Source of the DNA: an uncultured Clostridia bacterium
Lineage (GTDB): Bacteria; Bacillota; Clostridia; Oscillospirales; Butyricicoccaceae
Direction: 5' to 3'
Assembly (NCBI GenBank): GCA_910586575.1
Contig: CAJUJQ010000034.1
Span: 1 to 25,030 of the forward strand
Length of the DNA stretch: 25,030 nucleotides
A program made the position numbers and the translations under genes. The stretch's first letter is position 1, and the number at the start of each line of letters is the position of its first letter. The notes beneath the pieces are model-generated. The model was not told where the DNA came from, searched no databases, and was given only the letters and a program-made list of their open reading frames with translations. Below, one piece after another: positions 15,975 to 24,778 of this stretch.

Positions 15975-17513
15975 ATGAGACTGTACCCGAATCCAGTCAT
16001 CAACTCCGACTTTCCGGACCCCGATATCATTCGGGTGGGCGACACCTATTACATGGCAAGCACGACCATGTATTTTATGCCCGGCGGGGATATTCTCCGC
16101 TCTTATGACCTGGTTCACTGGGAACTTGTGGGACACATTTTTGAAACATTGGAGGATACCCCAGCGCACTGTCTGGAGGACGGGCGGCAAATCTATGGGC
16201 AGGGTATGTGGGCGCCATCCATTCGCTTTCACAAAGGGATTTTCTACCTGACCTTTGCCTGCAATGATACCCACAAGTCTCTGCTGTTCAGCGCCAGTGA
16301 CCCGGCAGGGCCTTGGCAGCGGGTAGAAATGGACGGCTTCTTCTATGACGCATCCCTGTTTTTTGACGACGATGGCCGGGTTTACATCGCTCACGGAAAT
16401 ACAACCCTCCGTATCACGGAATTAGACACGGAAACCTGGGGGCCAAAGCCCGGCGGCCTGAATCGGATTGTGGCAGAAGACCAACCGGGGCAGCATCTTG
16501 GGTATGAGGGCTCCCATCTATACAAGCACGGCGGGAGGTACTATCTGTATACCTGCCATATGCCGCTGGACGGGAAATTCCTCAAGACGGAGGACTGCTT
16601 TCTGGCGGATTCCCTCACCGGCGTTTTCCGGAAAAAGACCCTCCTGGACGACAATATGGGCTACCGCAGCGCTGGTGTCGCGCAGGGCGGGATGGTGGAT
16701 ACGCCGGAGGGGAATTGGTACGCCTTTATGTTTCAGGACCGTGGGGCGCTGGGGCGTTCCCCGGTGATCATGCCCATGGCCTTTGACCGGGAGGGTTTCC
16801 CGGTTCTGGGGGACTGCGGGCGCGTCCCACCGGCGGTGGCCCCGGCGGGCAGGGACAGCGGGCGCCAATGCGCCCCGCTGAATGGAAGCGACGATTTCCG
16901 CCGTGCGCGTCTGGCTCCATTCTGGCAGTTCAGCCATAATCCGGACCCGGCGGGCTGGGCGGTTCTTCCGAAGGAAGGCATTTTCCGTCTGCGGACGCGG
17001 CGCACCAGCCCGAACCTGATTCTTACCCGCGGCACTTTGACCCAGCGCTGTGCCGGACCGGAAAGCTCGGCATGGGTGACGCTGAACGGCGGCGGGCTGA
17101 ATGAAGGGGATTTCGCGGGAATCTGTGCTTATCAGGGCTGTTACGGCGCGATTGCCCTGACCAGACGGGGAGCCGGGTTCCAGATCGTGATGATGGGACG
17201 GCCGGAAACGGAACCCGGCATTCAAGGGGAATTCGACTACGCCCGACCGCCTGTAGAATATGCCGCTGTCCATACAGCCAGCCCGGTGGCGACGCTCCGG
17301 GTGGATACCGATTTTTCCGAGGATACCGCTTCCTTTTCCTATCTGGACGGGGCTGGCAGCTGGAAACCGCTGGGAATCGTGCAGCGGCTTTCGTTTAAAT
17401 TGGATTTGTTTACCGGCTGCCGTTTTGGGCTGTTCTGCTATTCGACGGTGCGGCCGGGCGGCAAAGCGGATTTTTCAGAGTTCCGCTTTGAAGGGCCTTC
17501 ATGCAAACAGTAA
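15975..17513 (+). CDS. GH43 beta-xylosidase/arabinofuranosidase
   Basis: This 512-aa enzyme is a second, distinct GH43 protein with the two-domain layout of XynB-type beta-xylosidases: a catalytic propeller (about residues 1-300) and a C-terminal concanavalin-like sandwich (about 310-510). The catalytic set is in canonical positions: Asp15 (base, SDFPDPDIIRVGDTYYMA), Asp125 (YDASLFFDDDG) and Glu178 (acid, YEGSHLYKHGGRYYLY). It lacks a signal peptide, so it should cleave imported xylo-oligosaccharides or arabinose side groups in the cytoplasm. The ATG at 15975 sits two bases after the previous stop, with AAGGAAG inside the previous gene. A frame open from 15813 overlaps the first GH43 gene and is not the start. 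Confidence 0.93.
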   Translation: MRLYPNPVINSDFPDPDIIRVGDTYYMASTTMYFMPGGDILRSYDLVHWELVGHIFETLEDTPAHCLEDGRQIYGQGMWAPSIRFHKGIFYLTFACNDTHKSLLFSASDPAGPWQRVEMDGFFYDASLFFDDDGRVYIAHGNTTLRITELDTETWGPKPGGLNRIVAEDQPGQHLGYEGSHLYKHGGRYYLYTCHMPLDGKFLKTEDCFLADSLTGVFRKKTLLDDNMGYRSAGVAQGGMVDTPEGNWYAFMFQDRGALGRSPVIMPMAFDREGFPVLGDCGRVPPAVAPAGRDSGRQCAPLNGSDDFRRARLAPFWQFSHNPDPAGWAVLPKEGIFRLRTRRTSPNLILTRGTLTQRCAGPESSAWVTLNGGGLNEGDFAGICAYQGCYGAIALTRRGAGFQIVMMGRPETEPGIQGEFDYARPPVEYAAVHTASPVATLRVDTDFSEDTASFSYLDGAGSWKPLGIVQRLSFKLDLFTGCRFGLFCYSTVRPGGKADFSEFRFEGPSCKQ

Positions 17514-17530
17514 TCAATGGGAGGATTCTT

Positions 17531-19627
17531 ATGGATCGAACAAAAGCGGCCCGGCTGGCAAAAGAGCTTGTGGCCAAAATGGATATCGTGGAAAAGGCAA
17601 GCCAGCTGCGCTATGACGCTCCGGCGATTCCGCGCCTGGACATTCCCGCCTATAACTGGTGGAACGAGGCGCTTCACGGGGTCGCCAGGGCGGGAACCGC
17701 TACCAGTTTCCCCCAAGCCATCGGGCTTGCGGCGATGTTTGACGACTCGCTGCTGGAAAAGCTGGGGGATGTAGCTGCCACGGAGGGACGCGCCAAGTAC
17801 AACGCGTACTCCAAACTGGGGGACCGGGACATCTATAAGGGGCTGACCTTCTGGTCGCCGAATGTCAACATCTTCCGGGACCCGCGTTGGGGACGGGGGC
17901 ACGAAACCTACGGTGAGGACCCCTATCTCACCTCTCGGCTGGGGATTGCCTATATCCGGGGTCTTCAGGGGGAAGGACCGGTGATGAAGGCGGCCGCCTG
18001 TGCCAAGCATTTCGCGGTCCATAGCGGCCCGGAGGCGGTCCGGCACCAGTTCAATGCCGAGGCAACACCCAAGGATATGGAGGAAACCTATCTTCCCGCC
18101 TTTGAGGCGGCGGTCAAGGAAGCGGATGTAGAAGCGGTCATGGGCGCCTATAACCGTACCAACGGCGAACCCTGCTGTGGCAGCAAAACCCTGCTGGTTG
18201 ACATCCTCCGGGAACAGTGGGGCTTCCGGGGGCACGTCGTGTCCGACTGCTGGGCAATCCGGGATTTCCATGAGGGGCATGGCGTCACCGAAACGACCTG
18301 TGAGTCGGTCGCGCTGGCGCTGAAAATGGGCTGCGACCTGAACTGCGGCGACTGCTTCCGCTGCCTGCTCCATGCCCTGCGGGAGGGGCTTGTCACCGAG
18401 GAGGAAATCACCGTCTCTGCGGAGCGGCTGTTTACGACGCGGTATTTGCTGGGGCTGCTGGGCGAAGGGAGTGAGTTTGACCTGATACCCTATGAAGCCG
18501 TAGAGTGCGGGAACCATCTGGCGCTTGCGCAGGAGGCGGCGAGGAAGTCCTGCGTCCTGCTGAAAAACAACGGGCTGCTGCCGCTGGACCCGGATACGGT
18601 CGGGACCGTCGGCGTGATTGGACCCAACGCAAACAGCCGCCTGGCGCTGATCGGCAATTATCACGGCACGGCTTCCCGGTATGTCACCGTTCTGGAAGGG
18701 ATTCAGGACGCCATGTCGGGCAAGGGCCGGGTGCTCTATGCGGAAGGCTGCGGGCTGTGCAAAGACCGGGTGGAAGCGCTGGGAATGCCCGGGGACCGGC
18801 TCGCCGAAGCAGTCACGGTCGCCAAACACAGTGACGTGGTTGTGCTGGCGCTGGGTCTGGATGAGACGCTGGAAGGGGAGGAGATGGATACCGGCAACAG
18901 CGCGGAAAGCTGCGGCGACAAGGTCGATCTGCTCCTTCCGGCTCCCCAAAGGGAGCTGCTGCGGCGGGTTTTGGAGACCGGGACGCCGGTTGTTGTTTTG
19001 CTGATGGCTGGCAGCGCCATCGACCTGAGCGACGCGGAGGAAAAGGCGGACGCGGTCCTGCTGACGTGGTATCCCGGCGCAGGCGGAGGAAAGGCGGTCG
19101 CTGACCTGCTGTTCGGCGCGGTGTCTCCCTCGGGCAAGCTGCCGGTGACCTTCTATCACAATGAAGCGTTGGAGGAGCTGCCGGAATTCACGGATTATTC
19201 CATGAAGAACCGGACCTACCGCTACTATCGGGGTACGCCGCTGTACCCATTTGGCTATGGGCTGACCTATGGGGACATATGCGTTATGGGGATTGACGCA
19301 AATCAGCACACCGCTTCGGTTACGGCGGAGAACAGAGGTACGCGTTTTACAGAGGATGTCATTCAGCTTTACATCCATGACGGCGCGTCCGCGGATGCGC
19401 CGGTGAATCCTGTATTGTGCGGCTTCTGCCGGATTGGTCTGGGGCCGGGGGAAAAACGGGTGGTGGAAATCCCGATTTCCGCTAACGCGTTTACCGTTGT
19501 CACCGACAGCGGGGAGCGCGTGCAGGGCAGCGGGACATGGACGCTGTATGCGCATACCGGCCAGCCGGATGAGCGTACTTTCCAGCTGACCGGGAAACGG
19601 GCGGTTCAGGTTTCCATCCGCGCATGA
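17531..19627 (+). CDS. GH3 beta-xylosidase-like glycosidase
   Basis: This 698-aa enzyme has the GH3 architecture: an N-terminal TIM barrel, an alpha/beta sandwich and a C-terminal fibronectin III-like domain (about residues 600-695). The nucleophile is Asp239 in GHVVSDCWAI. The substrate-site motifs YNWWNEALHGVAR, SPNVNIFRDPRWGRGHETYGEDP and KHFAVHSGPE are those of the xylosidase branch of GH3 (related to plant and fungal Xyl3/BxlB). Acid/base candidates are Glu448-Glu451 in GLDETLEGEEMD. No signal peptide is present. It is translated from the ATG at 17531 after GGGAGGA, 17 bases past the GH43 stop. Beta-glucosidase activity is possible but less likely given the neighbours. Confidence 0.93.
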   Translation: MDRTKAARLAKELVAKMDIVEKASQLRYDAPAIPRLDIPAYNWWNEALHGVARAGTATSFPQAIGLAAMFDDSLLEKLGDVAATEGRAKYNAYSKLGDRDIYKGLTFWSPNVNIFRDPRWGRGHETYGEDPYLTSRLGIAYIRGLQGEGPVMKAAACAKHFAVHSGPEAVRHQFNAEATPKDMEETYLPAFEAAVKEADVEAVMGAYNRTNGEPCCGSKTLLVDILREQWGFRGHVVSDCWAIRDFHEGHGVTETTCESVALALKMGCDLNCGDCFRCLLHALREGLVTEEEITVSAERLFTTRYLLGLLGEGSEFDLIPYEAVECGNHLALAQEAARKSCVLLKNNGLLPLDPDTVGTVGVIGPNANSRLALIGNYHGTASRYVTVLEGIQDAMSGKGRVLYAEGCGLCKDRVEALGMPGDRLAEAVTVAKHSDVVVLALGLDETLEGEEMDTGNSAESCGDKVDLLLPAPQRELLRRVLETGTPVVVLLMAGSAIDLSDAEEKADAVLLTWYPGAGGGKAVADLLFGAVSPSGKLPVTFYHNEALEELPEFTDYSMKNRTYRYYRGTPLYPFGYGLTYGDICVMGIDANQHTASVTAENRGTRFTEDVIQLYIHDGASADAPVNPVLCGFCRIGLGPGEKRVVEIPISANAFTVVTDSGERVQGSGTWTLYAHTGQPDERTFQLTGKRAVQVSIRA

Positions 19628-19648
19628 TTCTGAAAAGCAGTTTCCCTC

Positions 19649-19683
19649 AAAGCCGGGGTTCCATTCCGGGGAACCCCGGCTTT
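19649..19683 (+). promoter_or_regulatory. Perfect 14-bp stem-loop after the GH3 gene
   Basis: AAAGCCGGGGTTCC (19649-19662) pairs perfectly with GGAACCCCGGCTTT (19670-19683) around a seven-base loop. It starts 21 bases after the GH3 stop. The downstream bases are only TTTCC (three of the Ts within the stem) and then mixed sequence, so termination would be partial. Distal genes may therefore be expressed less. Confidence 0.7.
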
Positions 19684-19755
19684 CCAGTAGCAAGAAGAAA
19701 AGAAACCGGGTGTGCTCTCCCGGAGGTTTCGGCGCAGAGCGAGAAAGGATTTCGC

Positions 19756-21438
19756 ATGATCGATGTATTCGCACCCAAAGACCCCCAGGCGCGGCGGAAA
19801 GGGTTTTATGTCCTGCTGGACCAGCGCATAGGGGGCGAACCACAATCTGACGGAAAGGGACGTCATCCGTTTTTCCTGGATGGGAACCGGCTGGCCGTCC
19901 AGGCAGGCATTGTAGGCGGCATTTCCGACGAGGGGATGTTGGAATACCTGACGACCACAAAGGGCTTTTATCAGCTGGTTCACAGTATCGGCGTTTCCAT
20001 CCAGGCGGAGGAGCGAACGATGCCGGTCGGGTTTTCCCTGATTTTTTATGGAACAGAAGGGGCGGACGGCGGCAGCCCGTATTCCTTTTCCATGGCAGCA
20101 GACGGCGCGGAGAGGATTTTCCCCCTGCCGGAGCTGCACGAATTTGACCGCAATGGCGTGCCCGGCCAATTCCTCTTTACGCTTCCCACCGATCAGGATA
20201 TTGCGGCGGCTTCCGTAAAGCTGTATCTTCACGACGGGTTTGACGCGCCCGATACCGACCCGGACCCACCAGCCGATATGGAAAGCGGCGCGTATCGGGA
20301 GATGCTCGCCCGTTCCTTCCTCTCCAGCGGAAATAATTTTCGGGTGAAGCAATTTTTACAAAAGCTTCGGAGCAGCCAGCACACGGTGATTGCTTATCTG
20401 GGCGGTTCGATTACGCAGGGGGCTGGGGCGGTCCCCATTCAGGAGATGTGCTATGCGCGGAAAAGCTTTGAAGCGATCCGCAGCCGGTATGCTTCAAACG
20501 CGGATACCGTCCAGTATATCAAAGCCGGTGTAGGCGGTACGCCCTCCCAGCTTGGCATCCTCCGCTATGATCGGGACGTGGGGCGGGATGGGGAAATACA
20601 GCCGGATTTGGTCGTTGTCGAATTTGCCGTAAACGATGAGGACGACGAGACGAAAGGCGTTTGCTATGAAAGCCTGATTCGCAAAATCCTTGATTTGCCG
20701 CAGCATCCGGCGGTGATTCTGCTGTTTTCCGTATTTGCCAATGACTGGAACCTGAAGGACAGGCTGGCTCCTATTGGTTTCCGTTATCAGCTGCCGATGG
20801 CGGATGTTTCGGAGGCGGTATCCCCGCAGTTCACACGCCCGAAGGAGGAGCGAGTACTCAGCAAGCGGCAGTATTTTTACGATGTTTACCACCCGACCAA
20901 TCTCGGACACCAAATCATGGCCGACTGCCTGCTGTATCTTCTCGACCGTCTGGACCAGCAGGCGCTGATGTCACCAGGGCCGGATGCTCCGCCGCTGTAC
21001 GGGACAGACTACGCGGCGATCCGCCTGTTGGACAGAAAGGATGGGTTTGCCAGGGCAAAAATTGCTCCGGGAAGTTTCACGATGACGGACCGTGATTTGC
21101 AGGTGGTTCCGCTGGATTACGATTCGGTGAATACGCCGCAGTTCCCATACAACTGGAAAAAAGGGGACGGAACAGCGCCGTTTGTGCTGGAAATCACCTG
21201 CAAAAGCCTGATGCTGATTTTCAAGGATTCCGGGGACCCGGCCTTTGGGAAAGCACAGGTCTGGACAGACGGCGCACTGGCGCGTGTATTGAATCCAAAG
21301 GAAGCGGGCTGGACCCACTGCCATGCCGCCCTGCTGTTCCAAAGCGGGGAAAGCAAATACCATCGAATCGAAATTGTGATGGCGCCGGGGGACGAGCAGA
21401 AAACTTTTACGATTTTAGGCTTTGGTTACGTTTTGTAG
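19756..21438 (+). CDS. SGNH/GDSL-family esterase, probable acetylxylan esterase
   Basis: This 560-aa protein contains a central SGNH hydrolase domain (about residues 205-400): block I GGSITQG with nucleophile Ser218, a VGGTPSQLGILRYDRD block II, VVEFAVNDE with the block III Asn, and DVYHPTNLGH with Asp376 and His379. The flanking N-terminal (1-190) and C-terminal (about 410-560) regions look like beta-rich domains, as in multi-domain carbohydrate esterases. It lacks a signal peptide, so it may deacetylate imported acetylated xylo-oligosaccharides. I chose the ATG at 19756 (GAAAGGA six bases upstream) over an upstream frame that runs through the 19649-19683 hairpin. The substrate is inferred from operon context. 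Confidence 0.88.
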   Translation: MIDVFAPKDPQARRKGFYVLLDQRIGGEPQSDGKGRHPFFLDGNRLAVQAGIVGGISDEGMLEYLTTTKGFYQLVHSIGVSIQAEERTMPVGFSLIFYGTEGADGGSPYSFSMAADGAERIFPLPELHEFDRNGVPGQFLFTLPTDQDIAAASVKLYLHDGFDAPDTDPDPPADMESGAYREMLARSFLSSGNNFRVKQFLQKLRSSQHTVIAYLGGSITQGAGAVPIQEMCYARKSFEAIRSRYASNADTVQYIKAGVGGTPSQLGILRYDRDVGRDGEIQPDLVVVEFAVNDEDDETKGVCYESLIRKILDLPQHPAVILLFSVFANDWNLKDRLAPIGFRYQLPMADVSEAVSPQFTRPKEERVLSKRQYFYDVYHPTNLGHQIMADCLLYLLDRLDQQALMSPGPDAPPLYGTDYAAIRLLDRKDGFARAKIAPGSFTMTDRDLQVVPLDYDSVNTPQFPYNWKKGDGTAPFVLEITCKSLMLIFKDSGDPAFGKAQVWTDGALARVLNPKEAGWTHCHAALLFQSGESKYHRIEIVMAPGDEQKTFTILGFGYVL

Positions 21439-21443
21439 CCTGT

Positions 21444-21477
21444 GGATCGGTTCTGTCGCAGCAGTCCGAACCGATTC
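21444..21477 (+). promoter_or_regulatory. Stem-loop between esterase and second kinase gene
   Basis: ATCGGTTC (21446-21453) pairs with GAACCGAT (21468-21475), extended by two pairs, around a 14-base loop. The tail (TGAATTATTTG) is AT-rich but not a T-run. It may be a weak terminator or a processing site. Confidence 0.5.
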
Positions 21478-21502
21478 CTGAATTATTTGATGGAGGAACA
21501 CT

Positions 21503-23032
21503 ATGAAAACCTGTTTAGGCATTGAACTTGGGTCCACCCGCATCAAGGCCGTAACCATTGACGGCAAGTTCAGATCCGTATCCGCCGGGGACTATACCTG
21601 GGCTTCCAGGTATGAGAACGGCGTGTGGACCTACCCGTTGGAGGAGGTATGGACAGGCTTGAAAGCCGCCCTGTCCGGGGTGGAAAACCGGCAGGACATC
21701 GCCGCTGCCGGTGTGTCAGCTATGATGCACGGCTATTTGGCCTTCGACAAGGACTGGAACCTGCTCACGCCCTTCCGTACATGGCAGAACACCGTTACCG
21801 GCCCCGCCGCAGCAGCACTGACGGAACTTTTCGGCTTTCATATTCCCCAGCGGTGGTCTATCGCCCATCTGTATCAGGCGGTGCTCAACGGGGAGGAGCA
21901 TGTTCCGCGGATTGCCCACCTGACCACCCTTGCCGGATACGTCCACTATACCCTCACCGGCGTCAATGCTGTGGGAATCGGGGAAGCCAGCGGCATGTTC
22001 CCCATCGACAGCGCCGCCTTGGATTACAACGCCGATATGGTTTCCAGATTCGACGCCCTGCTTGCGCCGAAGAACCTGCCCTGGAAGCTGGCTGATCTGC
22101 TGCCAAAGGTGCTGGCGGCGGGCGAGAACGCCGGGACACTCACCGAGGCGGGCGCTGCCCGGCTGGACGGACTGCTTCCGGCTGGCATCCCCTTTGCCCC
22201 GGCGGAGGGGGATGCCGGCACGGGTATGGCTGCTGCCAATGCCGTGGCGCCACGGACAGGCAATGTGTCCGCCGGGACATCCATTTTCTCCATGGTGGTG
22301 CTGGAACGGCCCCTGGAGAAGGTATATGAGGAAATCGACCTGGTGGCCACTCCCACCGGAGCACCGGTGGCGATGGTTCACTGCAACAACTGCACCAATG
22401 ACACCAACGCCTGGGCGTCCGTTTTTAGAGAGGCCGCGCACCTTTTCGGGGCAGAACCAGACACAGGGACGCTGTATACCAGGCTCTATGAAAAGAGCCT
22501 GGAGGGGGAATCCGACTGCGGCGGCGTGCTGGTGTGCAATTACCTGTCCGGGGAGGGCGTCACCCATTTGGATGCCGGACGGCCCATGGTCGTCCGCACG
22601 CCGGAGACAAGGTTTACCCTGGCCAACTTTTTCCGTGCGCAGCTTTATTCCGCGCTGGCAACGCTGAAGATGGGCATGGATATCCTGACGGCGGAGCATA
22701 CCGTTGTCGATTCTCTCACCGGTCACGGCGGCCTGTTCAAAACCCCCGTGGTAGGTCAAAGCTATTTGGCCGCAGCCTGTAACGTACCTGTTACCTGCAT
22801 GGATACCGCTGGGGAGGGCGGCCCTTACGGTATGGCGCTGCTGGTTTCCTACATGGTGAACCGGAGTCCGGAGGAACGGCTGGAAGATTTCCTGTCCCAC
22901 AGGGTTTTTGACGGTGTGACCGGCTCCACAATCCAGCCCGACCCCGCCGCTGTGGAAGGCTTTGACCGCTATGCGCGGCAGTACAAGGCCCTTCTGGAGG
23001 TGGAGCGCTGTGCTGTGGAAATTCTGAATTGA
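21503..23032 (+). CDS. FGGY-family carbohydrate kinase, probable L-ribulokinase
   Basis: This 509-aa kinase begins with the FGGY phosphate loop LGIELGSTRIKAV and has GVSAMMHGYLAF and FRTWQNT in the substrate region, unlike the LWNDGRT of the xylulokinase at the start of the locus. The predicted catalytic base is Asp237 in PAEGDAGTGMAAA, followed by GNVSAGTS. AraD starts about 15 bases after its stop and galM follows, so L-ribulose is the most likely substrate. It does not look like E. coli AraB; some clostridia use a non-orthologous FGGY ribulokinase, and this may be of that kind. GGAGG lies six bases before the ATG. Confidence 0.88.
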   Translation: MKTCLGIELGSTRIKAVTIDGKFRSVSAGDYTWASRYENGVWTYPLEEVWTGLKAALSGVENRQDIAAAGVSAMMHGYLAFDKDWNLLTPFRTWQNTVTGPAAAALTELFGFHIPQRWSIAHLYQAVLNGEEHVPRIAHLTTLAGYVHYTLTGVNAVGIGEASGMFPIDSAALDYNADMVSRFDALLAPKNLPWKLADLLPKVLAAGENAGTLTEAGAARLDGLLPAGIPFAPAEGDAGTGMAAANAVAPRTGNVSAGTSIFSMVVLERPLEKVYEEIDLVATPTGAPVAMVHCNNCTNDTNAWASVFREAAHLFGAEPDTGTLYTRLYEKSLEGESDCGGVLVCNYLSGEGVTHLDAGRPMVVRTPETRFTLANFFRAQLYSALATLKMGMDILTAEHTVVDSLTGHGGLFKTPVVGQSYLAAACNVPVTCMDTAGEGGPYGMALLVSYMVNRSPEERLEDFLSHRVFDGVTGSTIQPDPAAVEGFDRYARQYKALLEVERCAVEILN

Positions 23033-23047
23033 AATGGAGGATTTATG

Positions 23048-23743
23048 ATGCTGGAAGCACTGAAACAACAAGTTTTGGAGGCGAATCTGCTCTTACCAGA
23101 GCATGATCTGGTTACATTTACCTGGGGTAATGTGTCGGGCATCGACCGTGAGAAAGGTTTCGTTGTCATCAAGCCTTCCGGGGTGGAATATGACGGTATG
23201 ACCGTCCAGGACATGGTGGTAGTGGATCTGGACGGACAGCGGGTGGAGGGCAGGTGGAAGCCCTCCAGCGATACCGATACGCATCTTGCCTTGTATAAAG
23301 CGTTCCCTGCTTTGGGCGGCATCGTCCATACCCATAGCAAGTGGGCTACCTCCTTCGCGCAGGCGGGGAAAGGGGTTCCCGCTTTCGGCACGACACAGGG
23401 GGATTATTTCAATGGCGAAATTCCCTGCACCCGGACAATGACGCCGGAAGAAATTGCAGGGGATTATGAGTGGGAGACGGGAAATGTCATTATTGAGACT
23501 TTCAAGGCCCGGAACATTGACCCTGCCCAGATACCCGCCGTGCTGGTGCATAGCCACGGTCCCTTTGCCTGGGGAAATGATGCATACAACGCTGTCCATA
23601 ACGCCGTAGTGCTGGAAGAGGTTTCTTTCATGGCATTCCACGCAATGGCACTCACGCCCGGCTTGCCTCCCATGCAGCAGGAGCTGCTGGACAAACACTA
23701 TTTTCGTAAGCATGGTGCCAATGCTTATTATGGTCAAGATTAA
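23048..23743 (+). CDS. araD: L-ribulose-5-phosphate 4-epimerase
   Basis: This 231-aa class II aldolase-family enzyme interconverts L-ribulose 5-phosphate and D-xylulose 5-phosphate, the last step of the AraBAD route. It is very similar to E. coli AraD along its length: LVTFTWGNVSGIDRE, VIKPSGVEYDGM, KPSSDTDTHLALY (catalytic Asp), GGIVHTHSKWAT with two zinc-binding His, VLVHSHGPFAWG with the third His, and the C-terminal DKHYFRKHGANAYYGQ with the catalytic Tyr. Two adjacent ATGs exist at 23045 and 23048. I prefer 23048 because the GGAGG spacing is seven rather than four bases and the MLEALKQQ start matches AraD. Its stop overlaps the Shine-Dalgarno of galM. Confidence 0.97.
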   Translation: MLEALKQQVLEANLLLPEHDLVTFTWGNVSGIDREKGFVVIKPSGVEYDGMTVQDMVVVDLDGQRVEGRWKPSSDTDTHLALYKAFPALGGIVHTHSKWATSFAQAGKGVPAFGTTQGDYFNGEIPCTRTMTPEEIAGDYEWETGNVIIETFKARNIDPAQIPAVLVHSHGPFAWGNDAYNAVHNAVVLEEVSFMAFHAMALTPGLPPMQQELLDKHYFRKHGANAYYGQD

Positions 23744-23755
23744 GGAGAATCCTAC

Positions 23756-24778
23756 ATGAATGAAGGGAAAAAAACAGTATTCGGATATATGCCGGACGGT
23801 GTCCCTGTGGAAGAGGCATTATTAACGGATGGTGCCATTTCCTGCGGCATCATCACCTATGGCGGCGCTCTGCGTTCACTCACCGTTCCGGATCGGAATG
23901 GACAGCCAGTAGACGTGGCGCTTGGGTTTGATACCTTGGAGGCCTATCTGGCGCAGGACAAATATATAGGGGCTATCATTGGCCGATACGCGAACCGCAT
24001 CGGCGGGAGCCGGTTTGCTCTGGAAGGGAAGGAGTACCCTCTGCGGTCCAATGATGGCGCCAACCATCTCCACGGCGGACCGGAGGGCTTCGATAAGCAA
24101 GTTTGGAGGATTCGTGCGCAGACCCGCAATTCGGTGACCCTGTCCCTGAACAGCCCGGATGGACAGGAGGGCTATCCAGGGACGCTGGATGTTACCGCGA
24201 CCTATACGCTGGCGGACCGGGCATTGGAAATCGTCTATCAGGCAAAAAGCAGCAGGACGACCCTATGTAATCTGACCAGCCACGCTTATTTCAATTTGTC
24301 CGGACATGGGAGCGGCTCCATCGAAAGCCATCAATTCCGCCTGTCGGCAAGCCGGTACACTCCGGCAGATGAAAACTTAATCCCTACCGGGGCGATAGAG
24401 TCCGTGGAGGGGACCCCCATGGATTTGAGGCACTTCCAACCCCTTGGGGCGCGGGAGTACGACCATAACTGGGTGATTGACGGATGGAACAGCGCGCTTG
24501 TTCCTGCCGCCCTGGCATGGTCGCCAGATACCGGTATTTATATGGAGACTTTGACGACCTTGCCCGGCATCCAGTTTTATACCGGAAACTTTCTGGATGG
24601 CTGCCCGGAAGGAAAGGGCGGGGCCGCCTATGGCAGACATGGGGCTTTCTGTCTGGAAACACAGTATTTCCCGGACTCGCCCAACCATAGTCGGTTCCCC
24701 AGCGCCGTGCTGCAGGTTGGGGAGATATATGAGAGTAAAACAGCGTATTATTTCGATACGGAATTTAAAACCGGATGA
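23756..24778 (+). CDS. galM: Aldose 1-epimerase (mutarotase)
   Basis: This 340-aa enzyme equilibrates alpha and beta anomers of free aldoses, here probably xylose and arabinose released by the glycosidases. Motifs are complete: GRYANRI, NHLHGGPEGFDKQVW, the catalytic acid His176 in LTSHAYFNLSGH, YDHNWVID, and the catalytic base Glu301 in FCLETQYFPDSPNH. The length is usual for the family. AAGGAG, overlapping the araD stop, lies eight bases before the ATG. It is the last recognisable gene of the operon; rapid anomerisation would help the isomerase, which takes one anomer. Confidence 0.95.
   Translation: MNEGKKTVFGYMPDGVPVEEALLTDGAISCGIITYGGALRSLTVPDRNGQPVDVALGFDTLEAYLAQDKYIGAIIGRYANRIGGSRFALEGKEYPLRSNDGANHLHGGPEGFDKQVWRIRAQTRNSVTLSLNSPDGQEGYPGTLDVTATYTLADRALEIVYQAKSSRTTLCNLTSHAYFNLSGHGSGSIESHQFRLSASRYTPADENLIPTGAIESVEGTPMDLRHFQPLGAREYDHNWVIDGWNSALVPAALAWSPDTGIYMETLTTLPGIQFYTGNFLDGCPEGKGGAAYGRHGAFCLETQYFPDSPNHSRFPSAVLQVGEIYESKTAYYFDTEFKTG

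Noticed and set aside
17438..19960. Minus-strand frame of 840 codons opposite the GH3 gene
   Set aside because: It spans the GH3 gene, which has full catalytic motifs, and also the adjacent hairpin; its composition shows no domain.
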